From Oasisia sp. SBJ-2009 (Eukaryota; Annelida; Polychaeta; Sabellida; Siboglinidae): DNA of 64,000 nucleotides. Location of the stretch: the NCBI GenBank assembly GCA_964017155.1, contig OZ024866.1, forward strand, positions 28,074,605-28,138,604, in the 5' to 3' direction. A program made the position numbers and the translations under genes. Numbering within the stretch: position 1 is the stretch's first letter; every line of letters starts with the position of its first letter. Shown piece after piece: positions 1 through 11,282 of the stretch. Under the pieces are notes generated by a model. It ran no database searches, had not been told where the DNA came from, and saw only the letters and a program-made list of their open reading frames with translations.

Positions 1-170
1 AAAAATAAACCCTATAGATAGATTACCTACCTCAGGTGAAAACGAAAGCCGAGACCCGAGCTTTCTCGATTGCCGCACCAACGGTGTGGAATTTGCTTCC
101 TGCCAGTGTTAAATCAGAAGGTTATATAGTTTCAATCGACGTCTAAAAACCTATCTCTTTAATGCTGCCT
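1..170 (+). mobile_element. LINE 3' remnant (end of reverse transcriptase ORF)
   Basis: Reading + from about 40, the translation contains AFSIAAPTVWNLLPASVKS, and after a frame change near 125 it contains FNRRLKTYLFNAAYP. This pairing (F-S-x-A-A-P-x-x-W-N-x-L-P followed by F-K/N-x-x-L-K-x-x-L-F) is the usual C-terminal tail of CR1/L2-group LINE ORF2 proteins. The copy is frameshifted and is cut off by the window edge, so only the very end of an ORF2 is present. It is a dead fragment. Confidence 0.6.
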
Positions 171-1100
171 ATCCAGCTAGCCTCCGTAGCCTCCTAGCTT
201 CTTCATCCATCCATTGATGACTCACGCATTGCTTTTGATTACGAGTTTGCTTAATCGCTTGGTTTTGTCACGCCACTGAGCTTGATCTTCGAGGATATTG
301 GCGCAAAAGAAGTCATTGTTATTATTACCTCTATTGTAGAAATTCATCACTGGTTCAAAATGCTATATTCTATAGGGAAAATGGACCCAGTGTCCACATT
401 CAGTATACACTGTGTCACCACAACTACTCAGTACTGCCTGGCAGGGTGAACCAGTATCCCACATGGGAAGCGGAAAGAACCACCCAGCTGTTGAAAAAGA
501 ATGACAACTGCTACTTAGGCAGGAAAACATGTTTAGAAAGAAGCCAAACAGACAACTGAACAAACCTACAAACATGGAACTGTAGCCTTTACTTGGCCGT
601 GAGGCCTAGTAAGATAGACCTGCAGGTAAGGTAATAAAAACAGACATCTAATGTTACTGGTGCAAACTGAAGCTTTCTAACTATGCAAGAAGGCGCTAGC
701 ATTAGCTCTACCAAAACTAGAAAGGTGCCTTCTTAAGTAATTAGTTCCATTAATTAGCACATCTCACAGTTTAATCCGAAACAACATCTTGCAGTTTCCG
801 CTCATCAGTGCTTCATGGCGTTATCTTACTGATTTTCTGGAGATGTGACATCCAGGAATTATGCTGTATTATGTAAGCATTTCATATTGCCTGGCTAATT
901 AGACCTGTCACTGTTCATCTAGTATGCTTCTAGTTCTATGCTGGTGTCTCCATCGGCCTCTAATTACCTTATTTCTAGAGGATGCTTGGCATGCATTGCT
1001 TTCTGCGAACACATAATAAAATACACAATAAATAGCACATTTTTACTGAGAATATGTAGGCCTATTTTAATAATAAACACAATCTAAGTTTATGTTATTA
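171..1100. other. non-coding AT-rich stretch
   Basis: I see no coding signal here. The part up to about 345 is likely 3' UTR of the LINE remnant (it ends in a short ATT-rich run). The rest is unremarkable intergenic or intronic sequence. Confidence 0.5.
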
Positions 1101-1102
1101 TG

Positions 1103-1105
<3 letters not shown>

Positions 1106-1146
<41 letters not shown>
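1106..1146. repeat. (AT)n microsatellite
   Basis: This is an uninterrupted run of alternating T and A of about 40 bases. It is the first of many AT arrays in the window. Confidence 0.9.
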
Positions 1147-1152
<6 letters not shown>

Positions 1153-1663
1153 TAAATTTTCAATTGTTCCACATTTGAAATCATTTTTGTTATACACTTA
1201 AATCCTTGCTCAATGGGTACACTGGTCATTCTGTTGGCAATTTGTTTTCAATGTTTTATCACTATCCTTGATAAATGGTGTGTTTAGAACAATTTATGGG
1301 AACGCTTAAATGAAAATAGGTAAACAATTAAAATGCAGCTTACATGCACTCTTGATGACATTATTCATACAGAGAAGTGCGGTGCAGCAATAGTCCCATG
1401 CCTGTTGCATGGCTAATGCCAATTCATGAATGAATCAGCAGAAAATCTATTTTATCTGCCCAGCAGCTTAATAACTAGGATTGACAAATCACTGATTCCT
1501 CACACAGAATACTGCAATTAGCAATTAAAGAATATTTATAATTGCCATGTACCAAAATGTGCTGAATTAGTGGAAATCATTGCAAGTGCATATTTTTAAA
1601 CATACCGCCTTTTTATATTTTACATATAAGTAAATAAATTTGAACACCGACTGATTACCAATT

Positions 1664-1664
1664 C

Positions 1665-1711
<47 letters not shown>

Positions 1712-1712
1712 C
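1664..1712. repeat. (CAA)n microsatellite
   Basis: Sixteen consecutive CAA triplets in a non-coding context, about 40 bp before a MITE-like element. Confidence 0.9.
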
Positions 1713-1744
1713 TTACAGAATGCACCTTCCTTCATGCATATAGC

Positions 1745-2038
1745 AACAGCTTTAAGCAGAGACCTGTCCACCAATCATTTGGATGGGTAAATCCTCTTGT
1801 GGGCGGGTAAAAATATCACTTGACTGATAGAAAATGAAGGTGCAAAAAACGTCTACAAAAAGTTTAGATATTGTCAATTATGCCCTCGAAAACGGGTGTC
1901 ACATATGTGTTTGTATTTTATTTCAGGTCATAAAACACATCTCAACTGACTAGTATGTATACAATTATATATGGGTTAACATCCACGTGTCCACCAACAT
2001 TGTGTGACTAGCAAAAATGTTTTGCTGCATAAAGTTCT
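1745..2038 (+). mobile_element. hAT-like MITE, copy 1
   Basis: A roughly 290-bp copy of a dispersed family whose 5' end reads GCTTTAAGCAGAGACC, followed by a GTCCACC...ATTTGGA(C/T)GGGT hairpin-like segment. It ends with TGCATAAAG, the reverse complement of the start. Internal landmarks shared with the other copies are a block beginning GTGTCACATATGTGTTTGTA (1896 on) and a CATGTCCACCAA-type block near the 3' end. It is diverged and codes for nothing. Confidence 0.7.
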
Positions 2039-2191
2039 AATTATATGACTGATAAGTCGCTCAATCCTATTTTACAGATTTATAGAATATTGCAATTAGC
2101 AATACATAATAAATATGTATGCCACGTATCACCTTTAAGAATGCAGAATCTATGGATGGATGTCTGTGCAGTTTGTAATAAAAAACAAGTG

Positions 2192-2193
<2 letters not shown>

Positions 2194-2238
<45 letters not shown>

Positions 2239-2309
2239 ATAACATATATACATATGTACATACATACACACACACATACATATAATTATATATATTATAC
2301 CCATATATG

Positions 2310-2350
<41 letters not shown>
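2194..2350. repeat. AT-rich microsatellite cluster
   Basis: Two (AT)n tracts (about 2194-2236 and 2312-2349) separated by AT-rich sequence with short CATA/CACA runs. Confidence 0.85.
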
Positions 2351-2352
<2 letters not shown>

Positions 2353-2773
2353 TTGATTGTCTGAAAAAAATCAACCAGTCCTGATCATCATCAACATAAT
2401 CACATTTTACAGATTTGTAACTCTCCAGGAGCCATTATATTATGGGGCTGTTCTACTGTTCTACCAATTAGCACATAAACTGCAGTTAATTGGTGCAATA
2501 AATCAATCCCTTGATGTATGATTGTAGCCAGTCATGGGGAGGGAGACCTGTATGAAATAGAAGTTCACCCTTACTTCAACTAAAACCATGATCACTGGCT
2601 CAGTGCTGAAATGCTTCTACTACACCCTTACAAAAAGCATATTTGAGTCTGGGTGCATGATTTAGCTTAGTACAGATTCATGAGATTCTGAAACTGTTTG
2701 ACTGCATTACCTGTGAATCTGAAGATGGCAGTTTGAAAACATGAGTTTTTGTAGTGTTAATGTACCCTGTCTT
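2351..2773. other. non-coding, nothing recognised
   Basis: No open frame with coding character and no repeat landmark was recognised between the AT cluster and the next MITE. Confidence 0.4.
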
Positions 2774-2980
2774 CATAGCTTTATATGCAGAGACCCGTCC
2801 ACCCATCATATTTGAACGGGTAAAAACCGTCATGGATGGGTAGAAATGTGGGTGGACAGGTAGTAGACGGGTAAAAAAATGAAGGAGCAAAAAAATACTT
2901 ACAAAAGCAGATATTGTCAGTTATACCTCAAAAGTGTGTGTAAATTGTGTCACGTGTGTTTGTAGTCCATTTTTAATATG

Positions 2981-3044
<64 letters not shown>

Positions 3045-3045
3045 G

Positions 3046-3104
<59 letters not shown>

Positions 3105-3155
3105 TGAGTTAAAATCCACATGTCCACCAAAAAATGTATCCTGCATAATGCCCTG
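2774..3155 (+). mobile_element. hAT-like MITE, copy 2, carrying an internal (AT)n expansion
   Basis: The 5' end (GCTTTATATGCAGAGACCCG at 2778) and the 3' end (CTGCATAATGCCCTG at 3141-3155) match the family. The body is split by an AT array at about 2984-3098 that is absent from copies 1 and 4, so the microsatellite grew inside the element. The remaining internal blocks match copy 4 at 30709-31020. Confidence 0.75.
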
Positions 3156-4371
3156 ATATGTGGCTCATATGAAATTAAACTGACTTACTGTTGCTTCAAG
3201 AAATCACAGTACTCAGATTGGCAAGAAAACTGTTTTCAGAATGCACATGTATAATTTATTGTATATGGTGCTTGCCTGTAGGGTTGGTTGACTGCCCAGG
3301 TAGTCAATGAATTGACTCACTGACCACAGTGGGTCAACTGCACAACTCCACAAGAGACCTCCATTGACCACTGTGAACTTACTCAGGTTATTCTTACAGA
3401 TAACACAATAGCCATGCACCTGAGCCAATAGCTAATGGCAAGCACATTCATGTATGTATATATGGGGATTATTGCATGAACAGCCATACAGGGCTACATA
3501 CATGTATTCACAGTGCAATTCATAATAGAACTCTTGTCATACATACAAATACTAGCATTACAACACATGCTAGACTAACAAGAATCTTGTTTCATTGTTC
3601 ATAGTTAATTTGCATACTTTCATGGAACTGCAATGCATGGCTTTATGGTTGGAGAAATGCAGGGAGGAGTGTAGGAGATATCAAACATAAGCGCAATTGA
3701 CTATCAGTTTGAATCAGACACACAAAACTACTTCTTCACAGAACTGGTGCTACAGTCAGGTTTTCAACTCGGGCAATTTTAACCCATCTTTTACAGATTG
3801 TATTTTTAATATTGATATTTTCAAACCCTTCCTTGATGCAAGAATATACTGGTAGATCTGATAGAAATAATAACTCAGGTGCCTGCTTCAAATGACGGTG
3901 AAATGAATGAAATGCCATTCCTGTTGCCTGAATCTTGATGGTGATTCACAGGTTCTATGCCATACTATGTAGAATGTACAGATATGTTAAAATGTCCCTA
4001 GCCATGGGCATCTAGTTCTGACATAAATTTATTTTACTGTTCAGACTTAATAGAAAAACACAGATTTCAAATGAAAAAGAGAGGATTTTAAATGCCATTC
4101 TTGGCTGAATCTTGATGGTGATTCATGGGGACTATGCTGTACTATGCAAATATTAAATGTTTGATGGTCATACTCTATAGCGTTATTCATAGATCATAAA
4201 TATTCAGTTAGTTCTGCGTTGTACCCATAATGCTAAAACAAACCTTCCCGATAACATGAATTGCAAACGTATCTAGCACTAAAACTCAAAGCTTAGTGTG
4301 CATGTGTACGTGTGTGCACACACATGCATACTATATAGTATACATGCATACTATATAGTATACATGCATAC
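3156..4371. other. non-coding, nothing recognised
   Basis: Unique-looking AT-rich DNA. A 15-base phrase (GAATCTTGATGGTGA) occurs at about 3930 and again near 4110, which suggests an old local duplication. No exon is supported on either strand. Confidence 0.4.
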
Positions 4372-5431
4372 TATGTATGTATGTATGTATGTATGTATGT
4401 ATGTATGTATGTATGTATGTATGTATGTATGTATGTATGTATGTATGTATGTATGTATGTATGTATGTATGTATGTATGTATGTATGTATGTATGTATGT
4501 ATGTATGTATGTATGTATGTATGTATGTATGTATGTATGTATGTATGTATGTATGTATGTATGTATGTATGTATGTATGTATGTATGTATGTATGTATGT
4601 ATGTATGTATGTATGTATGTATGTATGTATGTATGTATGTATGTATGTATGTATGTATGTATGTATGTATGTATGTATGTATGTATGTATGTATGTATGT
4701 ATGTATGTATGTATGTATGTATGTATGTATGTATGTATGTATGTATGTATGTATGTATGTATGTATGTATGTATGTATGTATGTATGTATGTATGTATGT
4801 ATGTATGTATGTATGTATGTATGTATGTATGTATGTATGTATGTATGTATGTATGTATGTATGTATGTATGTATGTATGTATGTATGTATGTATGTATGT
4901 ATGTATGTATGTATGTATGTATGTATGTATGTATGTATGTATGTATGTATGTATGTATGTATGTATGTATGTATGTATGTATGTATGTATGTATGTATGT
5001 ATGTATGTATGTATGTATGTATGTATGTATGTATGTATGTATGTATGTATGTATGTATGTATGTATGTATGTATGTATGTATGTATGTATGTATGTATGT
5101 ATGTATGTATGTATGTATGTATGTATGTATGTATGTATGTATGTATGTATGTATGTATGTATGTATGTATGTATGTATGTATGTATGTATGTATGTATGT
5201 ATGTATGTATGTATGTATGTATGTATGTATGTATGTATGTATGTATGTATGTATGTATGTATGTATGTATGTATGTATGTATGTATGTATGTATGTATGT
5301 ATGTATGTATGTATGTATGTATGTATGTATGTATGTATGTATGTATGTATGTATGTATGTATGTATGTATGTATGTATGTATGTATGTATGTATGTATGT
5401 ATGTATGTATGTATGTATGTATGTATGTATG
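4372..5431. repeat. perfect (ATGT)n tetranucleotide array, about 265 units
   Basis: About 1,060 bp of ATGT with no interruption that I can see. It is flanked on the left by three copies of an imperfect palindromic phrase (CATGCATACTATATAGTA). Apparent long open frames in it (MYVC on +, IHTY on minus) are artefacts of the repeat. Confidence 0.98.
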
Positions 5432-5739
5432 CATGATAATTAGTTTTAAATAACTCATAAACTCAATAAACCAACACCGACTGTATGTTGATTTATCTGA
5501 GACTGAGACAAGTAATGGTGAATTAACATATACATACTCCCTGTTCAAGGAAGCCAGTAGAGCCACATGTCTACTCCGGTATCGTACTCTGGTCGTGCTC
5601 CTGGCATGGCCAATACATACACGGAAGCCGAGAAGCAACATTGCCAAAAGCCGGGTAGGCTAGCCTAGAAACCTGTGTTCAGGATACCTCAATAATGTTC
5701 ATTTCTAAGCAACCGAGTCACGCTATCATTCAACGCACT
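5432..5739. other. non-coding, nothing recognised
   Basis: Short unique stretch between the tetranucleotide array and the GC-rich block. No exon supported. Confidence 0.4.
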
Positions 5740-6560
5740 TGCCAGGCTATGCCAGCACACATCAGTGGGTAGGCTATAAATTACGTACTTCTGGGACAGC
5801 CCCTCCCCCTAGCACCGGCGTAGTAAATCTATCCACCCCGTCCCCGGCTGCCTTCCCGACTCGATCGATCAGCGCCAGCCCTACTCCTAGGCCCCAGTCT
5901 GCGTCCTGGTATAAGCAAACCGACACTCACCTAGCGTCGTTTTTAAGTCCAAGTCTTCTAGTTTGTACTTTTGTCGCAAATCCATTTCACCGTCTGCATT
6001 GTTTGCATTATTTGTGTCCAGCGCTGGAGGCGTCGATTCCGAACGAGGAACGTTGTTTTCCGGGCGTGTCCGGTGCCGGGACCGGGAGACGCCGGCAGAG
6101 TTTCTCGGGGAAGTCATAGCGCCCGGCGGCGTCCCGCGTAAAGGCTAAAGCTACCGTTTTGTCGTCCGACGACCGATTTCAAACGCTTGTAAATCCGACA
6201 ACGAATCGTGTGTTGCTAGTTGAATACTTTGTCTACGTGAAGCGACCAATTCGTGCCTAGTCCGCGACGAACACATTGGTATTTAGAAGGCGACGAGACT
6301 CCATAACAAACTCAACTTGATCGCAGGGACTCTACTCAGCCTCCGTGAAGCTTCGTCAGACGTAACCGAGGCTTCGACAGACGTTGCCAACTACGCTATA
6401 AATACAGCCAATGAAACCTACCGTCGGCGCCGCGATCTCGCGGCTATATTACTTTGCACAAATCTCTGTCGCACAACGCATCGAACAATGCATAATTACT
6501 ACAGCCACAGGCGTTTGGCAGCCAATCATGGGGCATATTTAGTGTAATCAATCTAGCGAT
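5740..6560. promoter_or_regulatory. GC/CpG-rich, possibly bidirectional promoter block
   Basis: This stretch is much richer in C, G and CpG than its surroundings, for example 6040-6180 and 6420-6450. It contains the start of the minus-strand gene (ATG at 6117). A TATAAATA sequence at 6397-6404, followed by CCAAT at 6409-6413, could serve a + strand start, possibly the upstream end of the SCHIP1 gene. No transcription start can be seen directly, and promoter function is inferred from composition and position. Confidence 0.45.
5931..6117 (-). CDS. probable first coding exon of an AGC-type protein kinase (PKA/PRKX-like)
   Basis: On the minus strand an ATG at 6117 opens 62 codons and one extra base, ending at a strong donor (CTAG|GTGAGTG, GT at 5930-5929). 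The first 40 or so residues are low-complexity (Ser, Arg, Pro, Asn). The end reads RQKYKLEDLDLKTTLG. In PKA, PRKX and related AGC kinases, a similar K/S-L-x-D-F/L-x-x-x-x-T-L/V-G leads directly into the glycine-rich loop (GTGTFGRV), and the phase-1 split falls in that glycine. The next exon would lie further left. I do not see it within 1-5930, so most of the gene is outside the window. The family call rests on a short motif and is tentative. The exon call rests on composition, the open frame and the donor. Confidence 0.45.
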
Positions 6561-7988
6561 TACACTATCTTTTTAATGCAAGAGTTAAATTTTCAACATT
6601 GAGAATTATACGTGAAATTATCATACAAGTTGAATGGAAACTCGTTAAGATAGCTATCATAGGCTGTAAGTAATTAACACTTTTTCGGAGTAGACTTATA
6701 CATTGACCTCTTGCTAACTATCTATATATCGTGTTGTTCCACTACACGCTTTAGCATAGATAGTTAATGGAAAACTAATTAAATTAAATACAATTTTGAT
6801 TCCTCTTAATACTAATCTGGAGCCACTGTTAAAACCCCCTAGATAGATTCCTGTCAACACATGCAATATAATATTAATTATGATCACGAATCAGGCCTGT
6901 AGGCTAGAGTGCGTTCAGTGCGTTTGCAACCCCTGCGGTGAAGTGATTTCGTTGAATTACGTTTTAAGTGTTCAGTTGGATTTGTTGGAGTCCTGGGGTC
7001 CAGTTGTGAGTGTGAAGAAGGTTCAGCGGGAGTATTGTTGCATGCCTTAACATGAGTATCTCCTTGTGAATTTATTACAAATTGAATGGGGTGTAGTTTG
7101 ACCTTTTGTAATGACGAGGGGTACGCAATTACAGTTTAAAACCCACATTGTTGAACATCTAGTTGTACTGCACAAGCGTCTGAACCCTGAAGCTTGATGG
7201 GGACTTAGCCCCGCCACCCCCCCCCCCCCCGAAAGGATGGCTTAATCCCCATATCTAAGTGCATTTTTAAGGGCTGAATATAGGCGTAGCTCCCCAATAT
7301 TTAGAAAATAGTGTCAGGGCGGGCGGGCGGGCGGGCGGGCGGAGACATATACTAGTTTATAATATAAATGAATGTGTTGTAATGCACTCACTATGCATCC
7401 GCCTATGTACGTACTGCAGTTTTTTATTGTACAAGAGATGTTACGTGACGAGTGGTGACAGAAGGCTGATTGCAACGAGGAGATTCTCCAGTCAAAACGT
7501 AATTTTTGTGCATGTCAATTGGAGAACAAAATACAAGGCACAAGCCGCGGACTAAACGATACATCTAAAAAGTGAAACATCAGCGACACTTCGGAACATT
7601 ACCGCAAAACAGTGTCACCAGTAAGTAAACAGTAGGGTAGTGCTGAAGCTAAAACTCAACCCCGAGTTGGTGGTGCTGCATGCCTACTCAATAATGCGAA
7701 TATGGTTGTTTAGTCGGTCTCGCTAGCGTTACACCAAGCCGGGTTATGAGTTTGCGCTGTTGACATTGTCCAAGAGTTATGACGTGACCACTCATTGAAG
7801 ATACAACTAGGAAGTGGAAGCTATTATTACACAGTCGTACGTCACATCAGTTAGCACATTCCGATTGATCACCATCAGGCAAAACAGATCCATCCAGATG
7901 CACGTGTAGTTGTCACGTAACAAAGACATATTTAAGAGGACATTAAAGACTGATACAATAATGCACAAACGTACGCGCACAGATACAC
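6561..7988. other. non-coding; poly-C and (GGGC)n tracts
   Basis: Probable upstream or first-intron DNA of the SCHIP1 gene. It holds a 14-base C run at 7217-7230 and a perfect (GGGC)n tract at 7317-7342. A possible donor (CACCA|GTAAGTA) occurs at about 7620, but no start codon or homology supports an exon. Confidence 0.4.
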
Positions 7989-8461
7989 AGACACACACAC
8001 ACACACGCGCACACGCGCGCGCATGCACGCACACGCACACGCACACGCACACGCACACGCACACGCACACGCACACGCACACGCACACGCACACGCACAC
8101 GCACACGCACACGCACACGCACACGCACACGCACACGCACACGCACACGCACACGCACACGCACACGCACACGCACACGCACACGCACACGCACACGCAC
8201 ACGCACACGCACACGCACACGCACACGCACACGCACACGCACACGCACACGCACACGCACACGCACACGCACACGCACACGCACACGCACACGCACACGC
8301 ACACGCACACGCACACGCACACGCACACGCACACGCACACGCACACGCACACGCACACGCACACGCACACGCACACGCACACGCACACGCACACGCACAC
8401 GCACACGCACACGCACACGCACACGCACACGCACACGCACACGCACACGCACACGCACACG
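7989..8461. repeat. perfect (GCACAC)n hexanucleotide array with (AC)n lead-in
   Basis: After a short (AC)n and CG-rich lead-in (7989-8025), about 430 bp of GCACAC repeats run to 8461 with no visible interruption. Strict purine/pyrimidine alternation makes it a candidate Z-DNA former. Apparent HAHAHA and VRVRVR reading frames are artefacts. Confidence 0.97.
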
Positions 8462-10904
8462 TATGATACATTTTCGCAGCCGTCTCATCATAACTTCTGA
8501 TTTTTTTGGGGGAGCAGAACGGTATATCTGCCACCCATCCACCGAAATTCCAGGGGACAGTTGCCCCCTTGCCCGGCTTTTCCCTGGTCTACCGGAAATA
8601 AAGAATTACTATTAGTTTAGCAGTAATAATTATAATTATGCACTCTCAGTGTGCATGTCGATTCAGGCATTGCACGTTTGTCAGCATTCCGATCCAGTAG
8701 AAAAATACACGCAGCGGCACGGATCAATTTTACGTTCGAATTGTCTCAGATTTCAAATGACACCGTTTCTTTTTCCCGCTTGTGATAGATAATTCAGTTA
8801 CCATTGCAGTAATTACAATTTAATTAAACAAACTATCAAGTTCCACTACATTTTGGTGCAGAACGGCGCCACTCAAAGTGGATATATCTCACCATAACCA
8901 CATTTATACAAAAGACTATAGTTTCTGCGCGCGACATGTCCAAATTCGTAGAGTGCCGCAAGCGCAAACGTTAGCAGTCGTCTTTTCGTCGCGAATACTG
9001 CTGTAACATTAGCTAGAAGAAGTAAGTTAAAAGGAAGAATGAATAAATTCACACCAAATCACAGATGAATACTTATGTTATTCTGGAAGCAGTTCAACGT
9101 GCTTAGCTGCATAGTTAAAACAAACTCGTTCATCGCCAGCCTATTGCGGCTGGCTAGTATTGGCGAGATTGTAACAAATTTCTGACTGTTGTTTGACTTT
9201 TTGAGTGAATTATTATGACGGAGCAAACACTGTAGTTGTAAATGAAAACCCTAAAACTAGGATTACCACCCATCCCCTCAAGTACGGAATATTCTGTACT
9301 TATGAGATAATGATTGTATCCTTTTTAATAAGAACGGAGGTCCTATATGTTCCACTACAATCAAAAAGGAGCTGCTAAGATATTCAAGGACAACAAATCG
9401 GCACTTCCTCCGAATGCAGCTTTCCAGAAACTTTCGTCACAGATATCTATGCTTCGTAAATAGAAACTGTCTGTCATTAGCTAGAACAATTCAAACTGTT
9501 AAAAGAAATAATTAAATTTTATTCCCTGTTACATTTGCTCGTTTTAGTAATAAATACTAGTTTTATTTACAACAGAACATGCATGCCAATTCATGATTCA
9601 GTCCGACGTCGACAAAACTGTCTCTGAAGCAAAGGCCAAAGCAGAACTAAAAACTAGGTATTTTCCGCCTGAGTTGTAGCATAGGCCAATTCCGTGGAGA
9701 AATCTCACATAAAAACGATATCTGGTCAGACATGATTGTCCGCTCCAAAGATCGCTGTCAGTGGTTTGATAGAATATTTCATTAATTTTCTGTGGTTCTT
9801 GACCATTTACAATAATTTTATGTGAGGGTCTCTCGATCGCGCCAGTTTGAAATCGTCCGCCGGCCAAAGCTTGCGAGTGAGAAAAGAACAGCTGTGTGGT
9901 ACATGTTAAATAAATATACACAATATAATTGTTTGTAGTGTTAAAGGATAGTAAAATTGTATACGGTAACCTAATAAAAAAATATTATAATAAAGCTTGC
10001 GTTTTCCTCGTAAACGATGTGCGCATCAGGCATTTCACTTTGAGGGACATCAGGCATTTCACTTTCTACGACTTTTTATAGTGTCATGATTATCACCTTT
10101 CGTTGGTTAAATCAGTTGTTCGGAACATAAAACGCAGTGTGAACGTAATACATAAAACGCAACGTAACAAACAATCGTAGGAGTCAGAAGCGCGCGCCAA
10201 TTAGGCCGATTTCACGAAAACGGACAGTTTGTAATTAACTTAGTTGATAACAGGATGGAGGCGTTGACACAACAATGCGTACATTTCCTATCTACCTGCA
10301 CGACAATAACATAGTAATAATATTATTTTAAAACTGTGTAGTGAATCACAATTAGGGTCTATATATTTCCAGGAAGCGCTTATGATACAACAGATTCCAC
10401 CCACTTACGTCGGAAGTGAACTCACGCAAGGTCGTCGATGGAATGCTGCTTTATTATAATAGGACTGTTCAGAACGTAAACATGATGAACTGTAACGCAT
10501 AAATAACCAGTATGAACAGTTGTAATACGTCACAGGAATGTGCATGGCTGTGTTGGGATCCACCATTGGGGTGTCGCCCCAATGGTGGCCGCTCGTGAAG
10601 CGCCACTATTCCACAGACCGTGGTATGGCCGGCCATGCCTTGACCAGAGCCATTTCGCATGTGTTGAAAAATTCTCCCCCTTTCGTGGAAATTCTTGGAT
10701 ATATGCCAAGGATCCGAAGCCTTTTACTTTACACATTCGCGTCATATAACAGGTCACATTGCCTATGCCATCCCTCGATCTATACGCACAAATTCATATA
10801 ACACATTTGCTATCAATCTTCTCAAGTTTTCAACCTAACACTGACCGCCAACATAACCTTTTATTAACCTTAATATATCACATTCCTTTTCCACTTCCTG
10901 ATCC
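8462..10904. other. non-coding; one perfect hairpin
   Basis: No exon is supported. A minus-strand open frame of 107 codons (9598-9921) has no recognisable homology and is not annotated. A perfect 12-bp inverted repeat lies at 10560-10588 (see separate entry). Confidence 0.4.
10560..10588. repeat. perfect 12-bp inverted repeat (hairpin)
   Basis: CCACCATTGGGG (10560-10571), a 5-base loop TGTCG, then the exact reverse complement CCCCAATGGTGG (10577-10588). The loop is too short for most cruciform transposon ends. It may be the core of a palindromic repeat; function unknown. Confidence 0.9.
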
Positions 10905-11234
10905 CCCCTCTCTCTTTCTCTCTTCTCTCTTTCTCTCTTTCTCTCTTTCTCTCTTTCTCTCTTTCTCTCTTTCTCTCTCTCTCTCTTTCTCTCTTTCTCT
11001 CTTTCTCTCTTTCTCTCTTTCTCTCTTTCTAGAGAACTCTCTCTATCTCGCTCTCGCTCTCGCTCTCGCTCTCGCTCTCGCTCTCGCTCTCGCTCTCTCT
11101 CTCTCTTTCACACGCACACGCACACGCACACGCACACGCACACGCACACGCACACGCACACGCACACGCACACGCACACGCACACGCACACGCACACGCA
11201 CACGCACACGCACACGCACACACACACACACACA

Positions 11235-11279
<45 letters not shown>
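10905..11279. repeat. compound microsatellite: (CTTTCTCT)n, (CTCTCG)n, (CACACG)n, (CA)n
   Basis: Four adjoining simple repeats: CTTTCTCT-type at about 10915-11030, CTCTCG at about 11046-11095, CACACG at about 11110-11220, then CA to 11277. The CACACG motif is the same hexamer (other phase) as the big array at 7989-8461. Confidence 0.95.

Positions 11280-11282
<3 letters not shown>

Noticed and set aside
4298..5647. Very long open frames (MYVC repeats on +, IHTY repeats on minus)
   Set aside because: They are translations of the (ATGT)n array, open in several frames on both strands, with no unique coding sequence or splice support.
6317..6547. 76-codon + strand frame in the GC-rich block as the missing first SCHIP1 exon
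   Set aside because: No donor in the required phase, no similarity to IQCJ or SCHIP1 N-termini, and it ends at a stop without a splice site.
7807..8542. Long open frames of alternating V-C, R-V, H-A, A-C and H-T
   Set aside because: Artefacts of the GCACAC hexanucleotide array.
9598..9921. 107-codon minus-strand open frame
   Set aside because: No homology recognised, ordinary AT-rich codon use, no promoter or splice context.
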